This document shows positions 1-8,669 of a stretch of 64,000 bases of DNA, piece by piece; position 1 is the first letter of the stretch; each line of letters opens with the position of its first letter. Under the pieces are notes generated by a model. It saw only the letters and a program-made list of their open reading frames with translations, did not search any database and was not told the DNA's origin. Both the position numbers and the translations under genes were made by a program. Where the stretch lies: contig NZ_CP119566.1 of assembly GCF_029277445.1 (NCBI RefSeq), forward strand, positions 634,501-698,500, written 5' to 3'. This DNA comes from Pararhizobium qamdonense (GTDB lineage Bacteria > Pseudomonadota > Alphaproteobacteria > Rhizobiales > Rhizobiaceae).

Positions 1-610
1 GCAGGGGGGCGTCGCAGGCGAGAAGGTCGAGGCGCTCGCCGCCGTCGGATTCACCAGAGGATGAAATCGGCGCCTGCAGCGATGCGTCATTGCCGGAGAG
101 GCGCGCGTCCATGGTCTGCACATCAGCAAGGCTGACGCCGAGCGCCACGGCGATTTCCTCATGCACGGCGCGCGCCGTTAGCTGGCGGTCGCCCTGGGCG
201 AGCTTGGCGCGCAGGCGGCGCAGATTGAAGAACAGGGCTTTTTGCGCCGACGAGGTGCCGCCGCGCACGATCGACCAGTTGCGCAGCACATAATCCTGCA
301 TCGAGGCACGGATCCACCAGCTGGCATAGGTGGAGAAGCGGACGTCGCGGCTCGGCTCGAACCGGGCTGCGGCTTCCAGAAGGCCGATATGGCCTTCTTG
401 GACGAGATCGCTCATCGGCAGGCCGAAATTGCGGAACTTGGAGGCCATGGAAATCACCAGGCGCATATGCGCCATGGCGATCTTGTTGCGGGCATCCTGG
501 TCCTGGTGGTCTTTCCAGGCCAAGGCCAACGCATGTTCCTCATCCCGTGCGAGATAGGGTGCCGCCATGGCGATCTTGATCATCCGCCGGTCTGCTGAGA
601 GATTTTTCAT
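1..610 (-). CDS. rpoH2: RNA polymerase sigma-32 factor, RpoH2 type (partial, 3' end outside window)
   Basis: Alternative sigma factor that directs core RNA polymerase to stress promoters. Reading leftward from the ATG at 610, the first 203 codons are present and the C-terminal region 4 lies outside the window. Region 2 is clear (LVQEGHIGLLEAAARF, then FSTYASWWIRASMQDY and LRNWSIVRG), followed by QKALFFNLRRLR, which matches the RpoH box that separates sigma-32 proteins from other sigma-70 members. The N-terminus (MKNLSADRRMIKIAMAAPYL) resembles rhizobial RpoH2 rather than RpoH1; this is from memory of those families. A candidate EcfG-type promoter lies at 794-819. It could be numbered differently in this genome, but RpoH identity is firm. 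Confidence 0.88.
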   Translation of the reverse strand, partial: MKNLSADRRMIKIAMAAPYLARDEEHALALAWKDHQDQDARNKIAMAHMRLVISMASKFRNFGLPMSDLVQEGHIGLLEAAARFEPSRDVRFSTYASWWIRASMQDYVLRNWSIVRGGTSSAQKALFFNLRRLRAKLAQGDRQLTARAVHEEIAVALGVSLADVQTMDARLSGNDASLQAPISSSGESDGGERLDLLACDAPL

Positions 611-793
611 CGGCTACTCCATGACGGGCACGAGGCGTGCCGCTGAACGATAGGTCGATAGGTAATTCGGGATTTCCAACGCCTGGTGCTTGACCAGAAT
701 TCGAACCGCCCTACTTCCCGTTAAGATCCGAGGCCGGAGAGAGTGGCCGCGGCTGCCCGGATTTGCGCAAGGCACATAATCCGGACGCTTTCA

Positions 794-819
794 AACGCGC
801 GACCTGACGAAAAGGTTCC
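794..819 (-). promoter_or_regulatory. Candidate EcfG (RpoE2-type) general-stress promoter of rpoH2
   Basis: On the minus strand the sequence reads GGAAC, 17 bases, then CGTT, which is the consensus of alphaproteobacterial EcfG/RpoE2 sigma factors (GGAAC-N16/17-CGTT). It points toward rpoH2 and would give a leader of about 175 bases. In Sinorhizobium meliloti rpoH2 is known to be RpoE2-dependent, so the position makes sense. Confidence 0.72.
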
Positions 820-1013
820 CTGCTGCGCTGCCGTATTTTTGCGGCGGCGGGCATTTTTTTGCTGCGTGGCTGTGTTCGCGGCGAACAGCACAACCAGCGC
901 GCGTTGCCTGGTCCGCTCGAATCACCTTGAGAAGCAAAAAGTGAAATCCGTCCTGCATTTAGCCTCAGCATGGCGGGCAAATCTTGTGTGACGTGATGAT
1001 TGCTGCTTGCCGG

Positions 1014-1038
1014 AAAAGTTAAAAAAGCGTTAACTTTT
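1014..1038. promoter_or_regulatory. TTAA-N7-TTAAC palindrome, CtrA-like box
   Basis: AAAAGTTAA and TTAACTTTT form perfect 9-base inverted arms around a 7-base spacer. The core TTAA-N7-TTAAC at 1019-1034 is the published CtrA full-site consensus of alphaproteobacteria. It lies about 95 bases before the acetyltransferase gene. Operator identity is inferred only. Confidence 0.5.
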
Positions 1039-1129
1039 GATGGTTGTCCCCATAAGTTGCCTGTGAGTTAGTTAAAGACAGGGCTTGGACGGGATTCCTG
1101 TTTGTCCGGCACGGGTCTAGAGTCGCGTT

Positions 1130-1636
1130 ATGAAAACACTATCCATCGAGGTGCGCCCGGGCGAGCCGAGGGACGCCATGTCCATATCGGACGTGCACCG
1201 CGTCTCGTGGCTGCAAGCCTATGGCGGCCTCATTCCACACAAGCCGCTGACCCAGATGGTGCATCGGCGCGACCATGCATGGTGGCGCAAGGCGACGCGC
1301 GGACCCTCGACGCTGCTGGTCGTCGAAGTGGCCGGCGTCATCGCCGGTTATGCGACCTTGGGCCTCAACCGTTCCCGCTCGCTGCCGCAGGAAGGCGAGG
1401 TCTACGAGATTTACCTGCGGCCGGAATATCAGGGCATCGGCCTTGGCCGCATCCTGTTCGGCGAAGCCAAAAGCCTGTTGAAATCGCTGGGCTGCCAGGG
1501 GCTGGTCGTCTGGTGCCTGGAAGACAGCCACCATGCCGACCGTTTCTTCCGCATGGCCGGTGGCCGCGATATCTGCGAGGGCATGGAGGATTTCGGCGAG
1601 AAGAACCTGAAAAAGATCGGCTATATCTGGGATTGA
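1130..1636 (+). CDS. GNAT-family N-acetyltransferase
   Basis: Predicted acyl-CoA-dependent N-acetyltransferase of 168 residues, cytoplasmic. The N-terminal part (EVRPGEPRDAMSISDVHRVSW) has the look of the first GNAT strand and helix. The acetyl-CoA loop is visible as LRPEYQGIGLGRILFGEAK near residues 90-108 (pattern Q-x-x-G-x-G/L), followed by LVVWCLEDSHHADRFFRMAGG, the usual C-terminal strand, helix and Gly-Gly turn. The substrate cannot be told; such genes act on antibiotics, amino acids or protein N-termini. It is transcribed alone and has a CtrA-like palindrome upstream. Confidence 0.85.
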   Translation: MKTLSIEVRPGEPRDAMSISDVHRVSWLQAYGGLIPHKPLTQMVHRRDHAWWRKATRGPSTLLVVEVAGVIAGYATLGLNRSRSLPQEGEVYEIYLRPEYQGIGLGRILFGEAKSLLKSLGCQGLVVWCLEDSHHADRFFRMAGGRDICEGMEDFGEKNLKKIGYIWD

Positions 1637-1651
1637 TATTTTTGCCGGTCT

Positions 1652-2266
1652 TCAGGGATTTCGGAAGGAATGGCTGGGATCGGTTGCGAGCGCGCCGCGC
1701 ACCCCATGAAAAACCGCCTTATCTTTAGCGCAAACAAAACCCGCAGCATTTGCATCGGCGACCTGACGGGCCAGCAGGTTCGGCTCCGGATTTGACAGCG
1801 CATCGACATAGCCGACGACACAGCCCTTGCCATCGCTTGCAGCAACTTTCGAAATGACGAGAACCTGGCCGGTATCGGCGGGGGCGGGGCCAGGCTGCAT
1901 GACGCCGGAATTGGAGATGAACCAGCGCTGGATGGCTGCCACCGGCAGTCCGCTAACGTTCAACCGCCATTCGATCGTCCGTCCCGTATAGTTGTAGGCG
2001 CCAAAGGTCTCGAACGTGCCTTTGATAAAGGCTTGAGCCACCTTGCCGTAAAGAATGGCCTGGCGCAGTTCGACCTCCGTATAATAGACGGGATAATCGG
2101 TGTAACCTTTGCACATCAGCATGATGGCGCCGCCCGGTTCGTCGTCGCCCGACAGCTGTTTGCAGTGATCGGTATCGAGTGTCGTGTAGACGCTCTCATT
2201 GGCGCGGGCAGCCTGCGGCACGGCGATGATCAGGGCCAGCGATGCGAGAATGCAGACATGCTTCAT
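1652..2266 (-). CDS. Secreted hypothetical protein, 204 aa
   Basis: Starts with a classic signal peptide (MKHVCILASLALIIAVPQAARA, cleavage likely after ARA near residue 22), so the mature protein should be periplasmic. The remainder has four or more cysteines that could form disulfides (DHCKQLSG, LMCKGY, KGCVVGY, GFVCAKDK). I do not recognise the family. It converges on the acetyltransferase gene, with 15 bases between the stop codons. No function is assigned. Confidence 0.72.
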   Translation of the reverse strand: MKHVCILASLALIIAVPQAARANESVYTTLDTDHCKQLSGDDEPGGAIMLMCKGYTDYPVYYTEVELRQAILYGKVAQAFIKGTFETFGAYNYTGRTIEWRLNVSGLPVAAIQRWFISNSGVMQPGPAPADTGQVLVISKVAASDGKGCVVGYVDALSNPEPNLLARQVADANAAGFVCAKDKAVFHGVRGALATDPSHSFRNP

Positions 2267-2420
2267 CCTGGATGCTCCTGTTCACCGATCCTTCATATCC
2301 GGCACGAATATCCGCTGAAACGTCGCATTTTTCGGACGAAAACGAAAGTCATGTTGCGCCGCGTCATGTTTCCCGTTATCGGACTTGCCATCCGAAAAAC
2401 TGGCCCGTGGGGGAAAACTC

Positions 2421-2954
2421 ATGCGTATTGATGCAATTTCGATTGGAAAGAATCCGCCTGAAGATATCAACGTGATCGTCGAGGTTCCGGTTGGCGGGCA
2501 TCCGATCAAGTATGAAATGGACAAGGAAGCCGGTACGCTGGTGGTCGACCGTTTCCTCTACACGCCGATGACCTATCCGGGAAATTACGGTTTCGTGCCG
2601 CACACGCTGTCGGAAGACGGCGATCCGATCGATGTGCTGATCGCATCCACCCGTCCGCTGGTTCCCGGCTGCGTCATCAACGTGCGCCCGATCGGCGTCT
2701 TGATGATGGAAGACAATTCCGGCAAGGACGAAAAGATCGTCGCCGTGCCGAACTACCAGCTGACCAAGCGCTACGACAAGGTGAAGGACTATACGGACCT
2801 TCCGGAAATCACCCTGCAGCAGATCGAGCATTTCTTCGAGCACTACAAGGACCTGGAGCCCGGCAAGTGGGTGAAGATCTATGGCTGGAAGGATGTCACC
2901 GTTGCCCAACAGCTGATCCTCGAAGCTGTCGAGCGCGCCAAGGGCGAGAAGTAA
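2421..2954 (+). CDS. ppa: Inorganic pyrophosphatase
   Basis: Soluble family I pyrophosphatase that hydrolyses PPi to two phosphates and pulls biosynthetic reactions forward. At 177 residues it has the normal bacterial length. The family signature is present in [11 protein letters not shown] (metal-binding aspartates around residues 66-71), with [12 protein letters not shown] before it and the [10 protein letters not shown] segment near the C-terminus. The start at 2421 is chosen because the product then begins MRIDAISIG as in relatives; an in-frame upstream ATG at 2385 would add 12 unconserved residues. It is monocistronic, with a terminator at about 2972-3000. Confidence 0.96.
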   Translation: MRIDAISIGKNPPEDINVIVEVPVGGHPIKYEMDKEAGTLVVDRFLYTPMTYPGNYGFVPHTLSEDGDPIDVLIASTRPLVPGCVINVRPIGVLMMEDNSGKDEKIVAVPNYQLTKRYDKVKDYTDLPEITLQQIEHFFEHYKDLEPGKWVKIYGWKDVTVAQQLILEAVERAKGEK

Positions 2955-2971
2955 CAACCCTGCTGGGAATG

Positions 2972-3001
2972 CGGCCTCTTTCGTTTAAGAGGGGCTTTTT
3001 G
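2972..3001 (+). terminator. Rho-independent terminator of ppa
   Basis: GCCTCTT pairs with AAGAGGGGC around a short loop and is followed by TTTTT, 17-46 bases after the ppa stop codon. Confidence 0.75.
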
Positions 3002-3017
3002 TGAGTTTTGGGCGCGT

Positions 3018-3070
3018 GGCCCCCTCATCCGGCCCTGCGGGCCACCTTCTCCCCGGTGGGGAGAAGAGGG
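3018..3070. repeat. RIME-like palindromic repeat (family A)
   Basis: Carries the recurrent modules CCCCTCATCCGGCC and CCTTCTCCCC...GGGGAGAAG. The same modules recur near 13.4, 30.5, 37.9, 51.5, 53.4 and 63.5 kb. They match the rhizobial intergenic mosaic elements described in Rhizobiaceae. Confidence 0.85.
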
Positions 3071-3100
3071 AGGGTGGGGTGGCCGCCGCTCCGTAAAAGA

Positions 3101-3130
3101 AAACCTCCGGATTGGGTGATCCGGAGGTTT
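3101..3130 (-). terminator. Strong intrinsic terminator of yggT (bidirectional in form)
   Basis: AAACCTCCGGAT and ATCCGGAGGTTT form a perfect 12-base stem with a TGGGTG loop. On the minus strand it is followed by TTTTCTTTT, and it lies 45 bases after the yggT stop. Confidence 0.88.
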
Positions 3131-3175
3131 TTTGTTGTTAGGGGTTCAAGCTTGGGTTCGAAGGCTTGGGAACGG

Positions 3176-3499
3176 TTAGCTGAGCAGGGCGGCAGCAACG
3201 GTGGTGTTGAGGAAATACCAGAGGAAATAAAGGATGACCAAGACGACCAGCGGCGAGAGATCGACGCCGCCCATATTGGGCAGCACGTTGCGGATCGGCC
3301 GGTAGAGCGGTTCCGTCAGCTGATAGAGCGAGCGGCCGATCATGTTGATGGCGTTGTTGTTCACGTTGATGACGTTGAAGGCATAGAGCCAGGAAAAAAT
3401 CGCCGAGGCGATGACCAGGAACCACGCAATGTTGATGATGAAATTCAGGGTCGCAATGACAGCAAGCATGCCGGTCTCCAATTCGTTGTTGACAGACAT
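3176..3499 (-). CDS. YggT-family integral membrane protein
   Basis: Small inner-membrane protein of the YggT family with two hydrophobic segments (about residues 11-36 and 84-104). They are separated by the family hallmark RSLYQLTEPLYRPIRNVLP followed by GGVDLSPLVVLVILYFL. Members have been linked to membrane or cell-shape functions, K+ tolerance or cytochrome assembly, but the biochemistry is unclear. The start may be the ATG at 3499 or the internal ATG at 3469 (MLAVIATLNF), which gives the more usual length of about 97 residues. Confidence 0.9.
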   Translation of the reverse strand: MSVNNELETGMLAVIATLNFIINIAWFLVIASAIFSWLYAFNVINVNNNAINMIGRSLYQLTEPLYRPIRNVLPNMGGVDLSPLVVLVILYFLWYFLNTTVAAALLS

Positions 3500-3599
3500 G
3501 TAGACATTGACGACTAAACCGGCAAGTCCGTGCTTTCGCTATGGGCCAAACATGTTTAATACGGCGGGATAGCCTGCCGTTGTTCGGAAAGATCGCCGC

Positions 3600-4847
3600 A
3601 TGTCCGTCCTTCAGGGTGCTGACCGGTTCGCCGCGTTCCGGCATGTCTCCTACGCCCGTTTCTTCTTCGCCCGCTTCCTTGCATCCTTCGCCATCCAGAT
3701 CATCAGCGTCTCGGTGGGCTGGCAGATGTACGAGCAGACACAGAACACGCTCTATCTCGGCCTGATCGGCCTTTTTCAGTTCCTGCCGTCGCTGCTGTTG
3801 ATCCTGATCACCGGATCGGTGGCCGACCGGCATTCGCGGCGCATGATTGTCTCCATCTGCATAATCATCAGCGCACTCTGCGCGGCGGCGCTGCTGGGGC
3901 TGACCATCGCGGATGCGTTTTCGCCCTGGCCGGTCTTTGCCATCCTGATCGTCTTCGGGATCGAGCGCGCCTTCATGGCGCCCGCCGTGCAGTCGCTGGC
4001 GCCCAACCTTGTTCCAGCCCGGGATCTCGCCAACGCCATCGCCTGGAATTCCTCTTCCTGGCAGACGGCTGCCATTCTCGGCCCCGTCGCCGGGGGCCTG
4101 CTGTATGGGCTGAGCGCGCTAGTCGCCTATTCCGTAGCGCTTGCCTTCCTCGTCCTGTCGGCCGTCCTCGTCTTCATGATCGAGAAGCCGGCGCAGCATA
4201 GTCTCAGCGAACCGCGCGACTGGACCTCGGTTCTGGCCGGGTTCAGGTTCATCCGCTCGGAAAAGATCGTGCTGGGGGCGATCTCGCTCGACCTGTTTGC
4301 GGTGCTTCTGGGCGGTGCCGTGGCGCTGATGCCGGTCTTTGCCAGCGAAATCCTGATCCTCGGGCCTCTCGGTCTTGGCCTGTTGCGGGCGGCGCCCGGC
4401 ATCGGCGCGATCCTCGTGGCGGTGACGCTCGCAGCCTACCCGATCCGCCACCATGCCGGCCGGCTGATGTTTGCCGGAGTGGCGCTGTTTGGTCTCGGCA
4501 CGGTGATCTTCGGCCTGTCACAGGTTGCCTGGCTGTCGATCATGGCGCTGATGCTGATGGGCGGGGCGGACATGATTTCCGTCTATGTGCGCGAAACGCT
4601 GATCGCGCTGTGGACGCCGGATGCGGTGCGCGGCCGGGTCAATGCGGTCAACATGGTGTTTGTCGGCGCGTCGAACGAACTGGGCGAATTCCGCGCCGGT
4701 ACGATGGCGCATTTCATCGGGGCTGTCCCGGCCGTCGTCATCGGCGGTGCCGGTACGCTGGCGGTCGCGGTGATCTGGGCGCTCGGCTTTCCGCGACTGC
4801 GCAAGATCGATTCGCTGGATGCGCCGGATCGTTCTGTTTCGGGGTGA
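3600..4847 (+). CDS. MFS transporter, EntS-like exporter
   Basis: Major facilitator of 415 residues with about 12 hydrophobic segments. The MFS loop 2-3 motif is present as GSVADRHSRRMIVS near residues 72-85. The N-terminal helix pair (YARFFFARFLASFAIQIISVSVGWQMYEQT) and the NAIAWNSSSWQTAAILGPVAGGLLY segment resemble the DUF894/EntS branch, which exports siderophores or small drugs by proton antiport. The substrate is unknown. It diverges from yggT across 100 bases, and no metal-responsive box was recognised there. Confidence 0.86.
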   Translation: MSVLQGADRFAAFRHVSYARFFFARFLASFAIQIISVSVGWQMYEQTQNTLYLGLIGLFQFLPSLLLILITGSVADRHSRRMIVSICIIISALCAAALLGLTIADAFSPWPVFAILIVFGIERAFMAPAVQSLAPNLVPARDLANAIAWNSSSWQTAAILGPVAGGLLYGLSALVAYSVALAFLVLSAVLVFMIEKPAQHSLSEPRDWTSVLAGFRFIRSEKIVLGAISLDLFAVLLGGAVALMPVFASEILILGPLGLGLLRAAPGIGAILVAVTLAAYPIRHHAGRLMFAGVALFGLGTVIFGLSQVAWLSIMALMLMGGADMISVYVRETLIALWTPDAVRGRVNAVNMVFVGASNELGEFRAGTMAHFIGAVPAVVIGGAGTLAVAVIWALGFPRLRKIDSLDAPDRSVSG

Positions 4848-4872
4848 TCATCGCGTTTGCGTGCGTGGTTGG

Positions 4873-4930
4873 CACCCCCTCTGCCGGCACTGCCGGCATC
4901 TCCACCGCAAGGGCGGAGAGTGGCGGCACG
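4873..4930. repeat. Degenerate family B palindromic repeat
   Basis: CACCCCCTCTGCCGGCACTG followed by a CTCC-ACCGCAAGGGCGGAGAG hairpin is a diverged copy of the repeat at 20.6, 36.5 and 63.65 kb. It sits between the convergent MFS and terB-like genes. Confidence 0.55.
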
Positions 4931-4995
4931 CTTTTATGACCGGTCAGGCCGCCGCGATGGTGCGCCGATCATAGGTCCTGTCGTCGAAAAGCATG

Positions 4996-5481
4996 TCACT
5001 TTTCCTCGTGCGCGGTTGCCTCCTCCACGACGTCGAGCTTGGCGGCCACCTCCTGCCGCTTGATGATCCGGTCCCTGCCGGATACGCCGAGCAGGTCAGC
5101 GATCCGCCAGACCACATGATCCTCCATCTCGCTGCGCTTGCCATCGGCATAGACAATCTCCCACAGCATACCGATCAGGTCTATCCGCTGCTCCTCGGAA
5201 AAATGCCGCTTGATGTCGGAGGTGAAGCGGAAGAAATCGATGGCCTGGCTTTCGGCGGTCTCGCCGGCGGCAATCAGGGCGTCGAGCGACGCATCGTCCA
5301 GCTGATAGTGGTCCTTGACCATCGAGCGTATTTTCTTGCGCTCCTTCTCATGGACCTCGCCATCGGCCTCCATCACCTGGATGCAGAGGGCGGCGATGGC
5401 AATGCGGGGATCACCGGGCTCGATAACAGGCGTTCCACTGCCGGTCAGGCCGTCGAGGAAAGTTCGAAAACGTTCAAACAT
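4996..5481 (-). CDS. TerB-family (tellurite-resistance-like) cytoplasmic protein
   Basis: Protein of 161 residues with a TerB fold. An acidic helical repeat is seen in LCIQVMEADGEVHEKERKKI (residues about 32-51) and again in WEIVYADGKRSEMEDHVVWR (about 106-125), the two metal-binding-like loops of this family. TerB domain proteins occur in stress and membrane-associated complexes; this free-standing form is common in rhizobia with no assigned role. It lies 26 bases downstream of hemY in the same direction and is probably the last gene of the hem/mic60 transcript. Confidence 0.82.
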   Translation of the reverse strand: MFERFRTFLDGLTGSGTPVIEPGDPRIAIAALCIQVMEADGEVHEKERKKIRSMVKDHYQLDDASLDALIAAGETAESQAIDFFRFTSDIKRHFSEEQRIDLIGMLWEIVYADGKRSEMEDHVVWRIADLLGVSGRDRIIKRQEVAAKLDVVEEATAHEEK

Positions 5482-5507
5482 GGTTTTCCGTTAAAGATCG
5501 GGGTTTC

Positions 5508-7217
5508 TCAAAACAGGCGAAATGTGGTCTTTTCCAAAGGCTTGCTGGCGTCTTCGCGCACGCCGGGATCATCCGGCGGGCGGCCGAAGAAGGGCTCGAC
5601 GACCGTCTCCACCGGCTTGCCATCTGCAGTCGTCTTGCCGTCGCTAACCTTGGCCGGGACCGGTTTTGGCTCCGTCTTCACCGTCTGCGGCACGATGACC
5701 GATTCGCTCGGGGCCGGAACGGCGATGGTCTTGACCACCGGCTCCTCCGGTTTTTCCTCGACTTCGATAACGTGGCGGGGGGCGTCGCTGGGTAAGGCGG
5801 AGGTCACGTCCTGTTCCGGCTGCGGCTCGTCCTTTGGTTCCGGGCGATGATGGACGATGGCCACCGGCGGCAGGCTGCGGATCGCCTCATCGGCGGCATC
5901 CGGCGTGCCGTCCTCGATCGGACCGGCAATCTGGGCGACCGGCTGTTTCCATTCGAACGCATCGAGGCGGCCGCTGACGGGCGAGACCGGCAGCCATTCG
6001 GGTGCGGTGACGCCATCTGCGGTCCAGGCGGGGTCACGCGGGCTTTTCAGTGCCTGGTTCATCCAGTGGCGGATCCGGCCGTCATCATTGGTATCGGCCT
6101 CCTCGATATCGGCGAGCAGCAGAAAGATGCTTTCGCTCGGCTGGATCCGGGCTGCGGCTTCCGCCTTGGAGCGGGCAAGCGGCAGCTGGCGGGCCTCGAG
6201 CGCGCTTTCGGCAACGGCTGCCAGCGCAACCGCGTTGTTGGGGCGCAGCGCCTCCAGCTTGCTGGCGCGCTTCAGCCGGTCGGTGGCGGAATCGCCGCTG
6301 CGGGCGCGGACATAGAGCTTGGCCACGTCCGGATGCGGGTCCTGCTTCCAGAGCTTTTCCAGAATGCCGGCGCCCTTGCGCAGGTTGTCCTCGCGAAACA
6401 GCGCCTTGGCGGCGATGAGGCCGGCGGGGACCAGATCCTCGGCCAGCTTCAAGGCGGCCTGCGCATCGTCGCGGGCCCCCTTCGGATCGGCCTCCAGCTT
6501 TTCAGAGGCGCGCGCGGTCAGCAGCACGGCTTTCTTGCGGTCGGCCTCCTTGCGTTCGATGACATGCGCCGTGCGGCTCTGGTCGAGCAGGCGGATGGCC
6601 TCATCCCACTGGCCGGTCTGGCTGCGGTAATCGAGCGCAGCCAGCGTTGCCCAGGGCAGGTGCGGCGCCTTGTCGGCGGCGCGCTCGGCATATTGGCGGG
6701 CCGCCTCGTTGGCGCCCAGCCGCTTGGCTTCGAGATAGAGACCGCGCAGGCCGAGTTCCCGGGTTTCCGGATCGTCGGCCATCAGCTCGAATTTCTTGCG
6801 GGCGTCGTCATATTTGCCTTCGATCAACGCGGTCTGGGCTTCGAGCAGATGGATCAGCGGTTCCTGGTCGGCGCTCAACAGTCCGCGCGTGCGGGCGGTC
6901 ATCTTGCGGGCAAGGGCGCTATCGCCGGCGCCGGCGGCAATCAGGCCGGACGAGAGCGCCTGATAGCCACGGTCGCGCTTGCGGGCGCGGAAATAGCGGG
7001 AGATGGAATGGGGCGAGAGCCAGACGACGCGCACGAGCCAGACCGCAATCAGGATGGCTGCGATCAGCGAGGCAAGCAGCGTTGCCGCCACCATCAGGCT
7101 CATTTCGATGCGTTGACCCTGCCAGATCAGCGACAGTTCGCCGGGACGGTCGGCAAGCCAGGCGAAGCCTGCGCCAAGGGCAAGGACGATGAGAACATAG
7201 AACAGAATACGGATCAT
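5508..7217 (-). CDS. hemY: HemY-like TPR membrane protein
   Basis: Inner-membrane protein of 569 residues. Two N-terminal transmembrane segments (residues about 4-22 and 41-66) are followed by the HemY_N region (LSPHSISRYFRARKRDRGYQALSSG...) and helical TPR-like repeats to about residue 390. A proline/glutamate-rich low-complexity tail follows. In enterobacteria hemY follows hemC and hemD; its role in heme synthesis is indirect and not an enzyme of the pathway. Here it follows hemC-hemD-mic60. It should not be confused with the protoporphyrinogen oxidase also called HemY in Gram-positives. Confidence 0.92.
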   Translation of the reverse strand: MIRILFYVLIVLALGAGFAWLADRPGELSLIWQGQRIEMSLMVAATLLASLIAAILIAVWLVRVVWLSPHSISRYFRARKRDRGYQALSSGLIAAGAGDSALARKMTARTRGLLSADQEPLIHLLEAQTALIEGKYDDARKKFELMADDPETRELGLRGLYLEAKRLGANEAARQYAERAADKAPHLPWATLAALDYRSQTGQWDEAIRLLDQSRTAHVIERKEADRKKAVLLTARASEKLEADPKGARDDAQAALKLAEDLVPAGLIAAKALFREDNLRKGAGILEKLWKQDPHPDVAKLYVRARSGDSATDRLKRASKLEALRPNNAVALAAVAESALEARQLPLARSKAEAAARIQPSESIFLLLADIEEADTNDDGRIRHWMNQALKSPRDPAWTADGVTAPEWLPVSPVSGRLDAFEWKQPVAQIAGPIEDGTPDAADEAIRSLPPVAIVHHRPEPKDEPQPEQDVTSALPSDAPRHVIEVEEKPEEPVVKTIAVPAPSESVIVPQTVKTEPKPVPAKVSDGKTTADGKPVETVVEPFFGRPPDDPGVREDASKPLEKTTFRLF

Positions 7218-7227
7218 GAACTCTTCC

Positions 7228-8529
7228 TTAGCCCTGGTTGGCCGTCATCGCGCCGGCAACGGTGGCGTCGATCAGACCCTCGACGCGGATGCGCTGGTCC
7301 AGCTTGGTCTTGAAATCGGCACCGGCGGCCTTGGCAGGCTCCGGCAGGGTATCCCATTCCAGGCTCGCGCCCTTGAGATCGCCATTGGTGAGCCTGTCCT
7401 CGATCCGGGCGACGACGGCCTCGGGGCCTTCGCCCTCGACGCTGCCGACCGGGCGGACGCGGATGGCCGAAGAGGCGCTGTCCATTAGGCGGGAAAAAAC
7501 GCCCTGGTTGGGATCGGTGTGACGGGTCGCCTCAAGCATCGCATCGGCAACATCCGGGAAATCGCGGACCAGATCGGCGCGCGGCACGACCCCGGTTTTG
7601 GCATCCTCGGCAAGGCCCGTGACGGCTGCGTCTGTGGCGGCAATGCTCTTCAGTGCATCGAGTTCGGCCAAGAACGGTCCGCCGCGGTCTATCGCCGTCT
7701 TCAGCGCGGTGACGGCGATGGCGCGCGCGAGCTGCACGTCGCTTGCCGGTTCGTCGATCTTCTTTTCGGCTGCATCGAGGCGGGTCGAAAGCTCGGATTT
7801 AGCGGCTTGCGTCGATTGCTGCGCATCGGCAAGCGCCGATTTCAGCGTAGCGATCTCGCCCGTCAGGTTGGTGATCTGGGCATCCAGGCCGGAGACATCG
7901 GCGGCCGCGCCATTGCCGGCTTCGGCTGTTTTCTTTTCCAGGTCGGTGATGCGGGTTTCCAGCGGGCCGAGATCGGCCGTCGCTGCCGGGGCGGATGCCA
8001 GCTGCGCCTTCAGCGCCTCGATATCGCCGACAAGGCTCTGTTCGACGGCGCTATTGCCCGGCCCAAGCGAGGGCAGGATGCCGGCATATTGCAGGCCGCC
8101 AGCACCCAGAAGCGTGATCAGGCCGCCGAGAATGCCGGCAGCAAGCGCACCGGAATTCGACACGCGGCGCGGCTCGGAATAGGCCGGGCCTGCGGAGTGT
8201 TGCGTTGCGGTTGCAGCCGGTGCCGGTTCCTCGGCAAAGGCGGCCGCAGCGGCTTCGGCGCGGGCTTCTTCCTGTTCCGCTTCGGCTCTCGCAGTTGCGG
8301 CATCCAGAATATCTTCGCGCACCGGCGCAGCGGTTTCGCCGAGAGCGGTCTGGGCGTGATCCGGTTCGTCCTTTATCTCAGCGGGATGAATGTCCGTTGC
8401 GGCCGCTTCGCGCTCTGCGGCTGCGTTGCTGTCATCGGATCCTTCCGGTGGCACAGCGGTGGCATCGAGGTCGATCGTCAACGGCTCCTGCCCGGACTTC
8501 GAGCGGCGCGGAGGATTTTCCGGTCCCAT
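7228..8529 (-). CDS. Alphaproteobacterial Mic60/mitofilin homologue (COG4223)
   Basis: Protein of 433 residues: an acidic, proline/alanine-rich N-terminal cytoplasmic region (1-115), one transmembrane segment (about 128-150, SGALAAGILGGLITLLGAGGLQYAG), a long predicted coiled coil (about 165-265, with ITDLEKK and STRLDAAEKKI heptads) and a C-terminal mitofilin-signature domain (about 290-430). This architecture, and the location between hemD and hemY, matches the alphaproteobacterial Mic60 proteins, relatives of the mitochondrial cristae organiser. It should be anchored in the inner membrane with the coiled coil in the periplasm. Ten bases separate it from hemY. Confidence 0.85.
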   Translation of the reverse strand: MGPENPPRRSKSGQEPLTIDLDATAVPPEGSDDSNAAAEREAAATDIHPAEIKDEPDHAQTALGETAAPVREDILDAATARAEAEQEEARAEAAAAAFAEEPAPAATATQHSAGPAYSEPRRVSNSGALAAGILGGLITLLGAGGLQYAGILPSLGPGNSAVEQSLVGDIEALKAQLASAPAATADLGPLETRITDLEKKTAEAGNGAAADVSGLDAQITNLTGEIATLKSALADAQQSTQAAKSELSTRLDAAEKKIDEPASDVQLARAIAVTALKTAIDRGGPFLAELDALKSIAATDAAVTGLAEDAKTGVVPRADLVRDFPDVADAMLEATRHTDPNQGVFSRLMDSASSAIRVRPVGSVEGEGPEAVVARIEDRLTNGDLKGASLEWDTLPEPAKAAGADFKTKLDQRIRVEGLIDATVAGAMTANQG

Positions 8530-8669
8530 GATGATCTCTTTCCGTTATCGCATGAACTTGGCGTACTGTCTTAAACCTAGACACGCGGCATGGATAGGGA
8601 AAGCCCCCAAGCGACAATTCCTTGACCGGACTGTGGTAACGCGCCGCAGACCGCTTGGTGCTGACGCAA

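Larger units (their letters stand above)
611..1129. other. Intergenic region between rpoH2 and the GNAT gene
   Basis: This 519-base stretch has no convincing gene. Short open frames on both strands lack a sensible start or recognisable content. It holds the candidate EcfG promoter (794-819) and a perfect TTAA-containing inverted repeat (1014-1038). Confidence 0.7.

Noticed and set aside
743..991. Possible 82-residue gene between rpoH2 and the acetyltransferase
   Set aside because: No ribosome site, odd composition and overlap with the candidate EcfG promoter; an opposite-strand frame is equally open.
3150..3172. GGTTCGA segment as a possible tRNA T-loop
   Set aside because: No cloverleaf could be built around it; no tRNA gene was found anywhere in the window.
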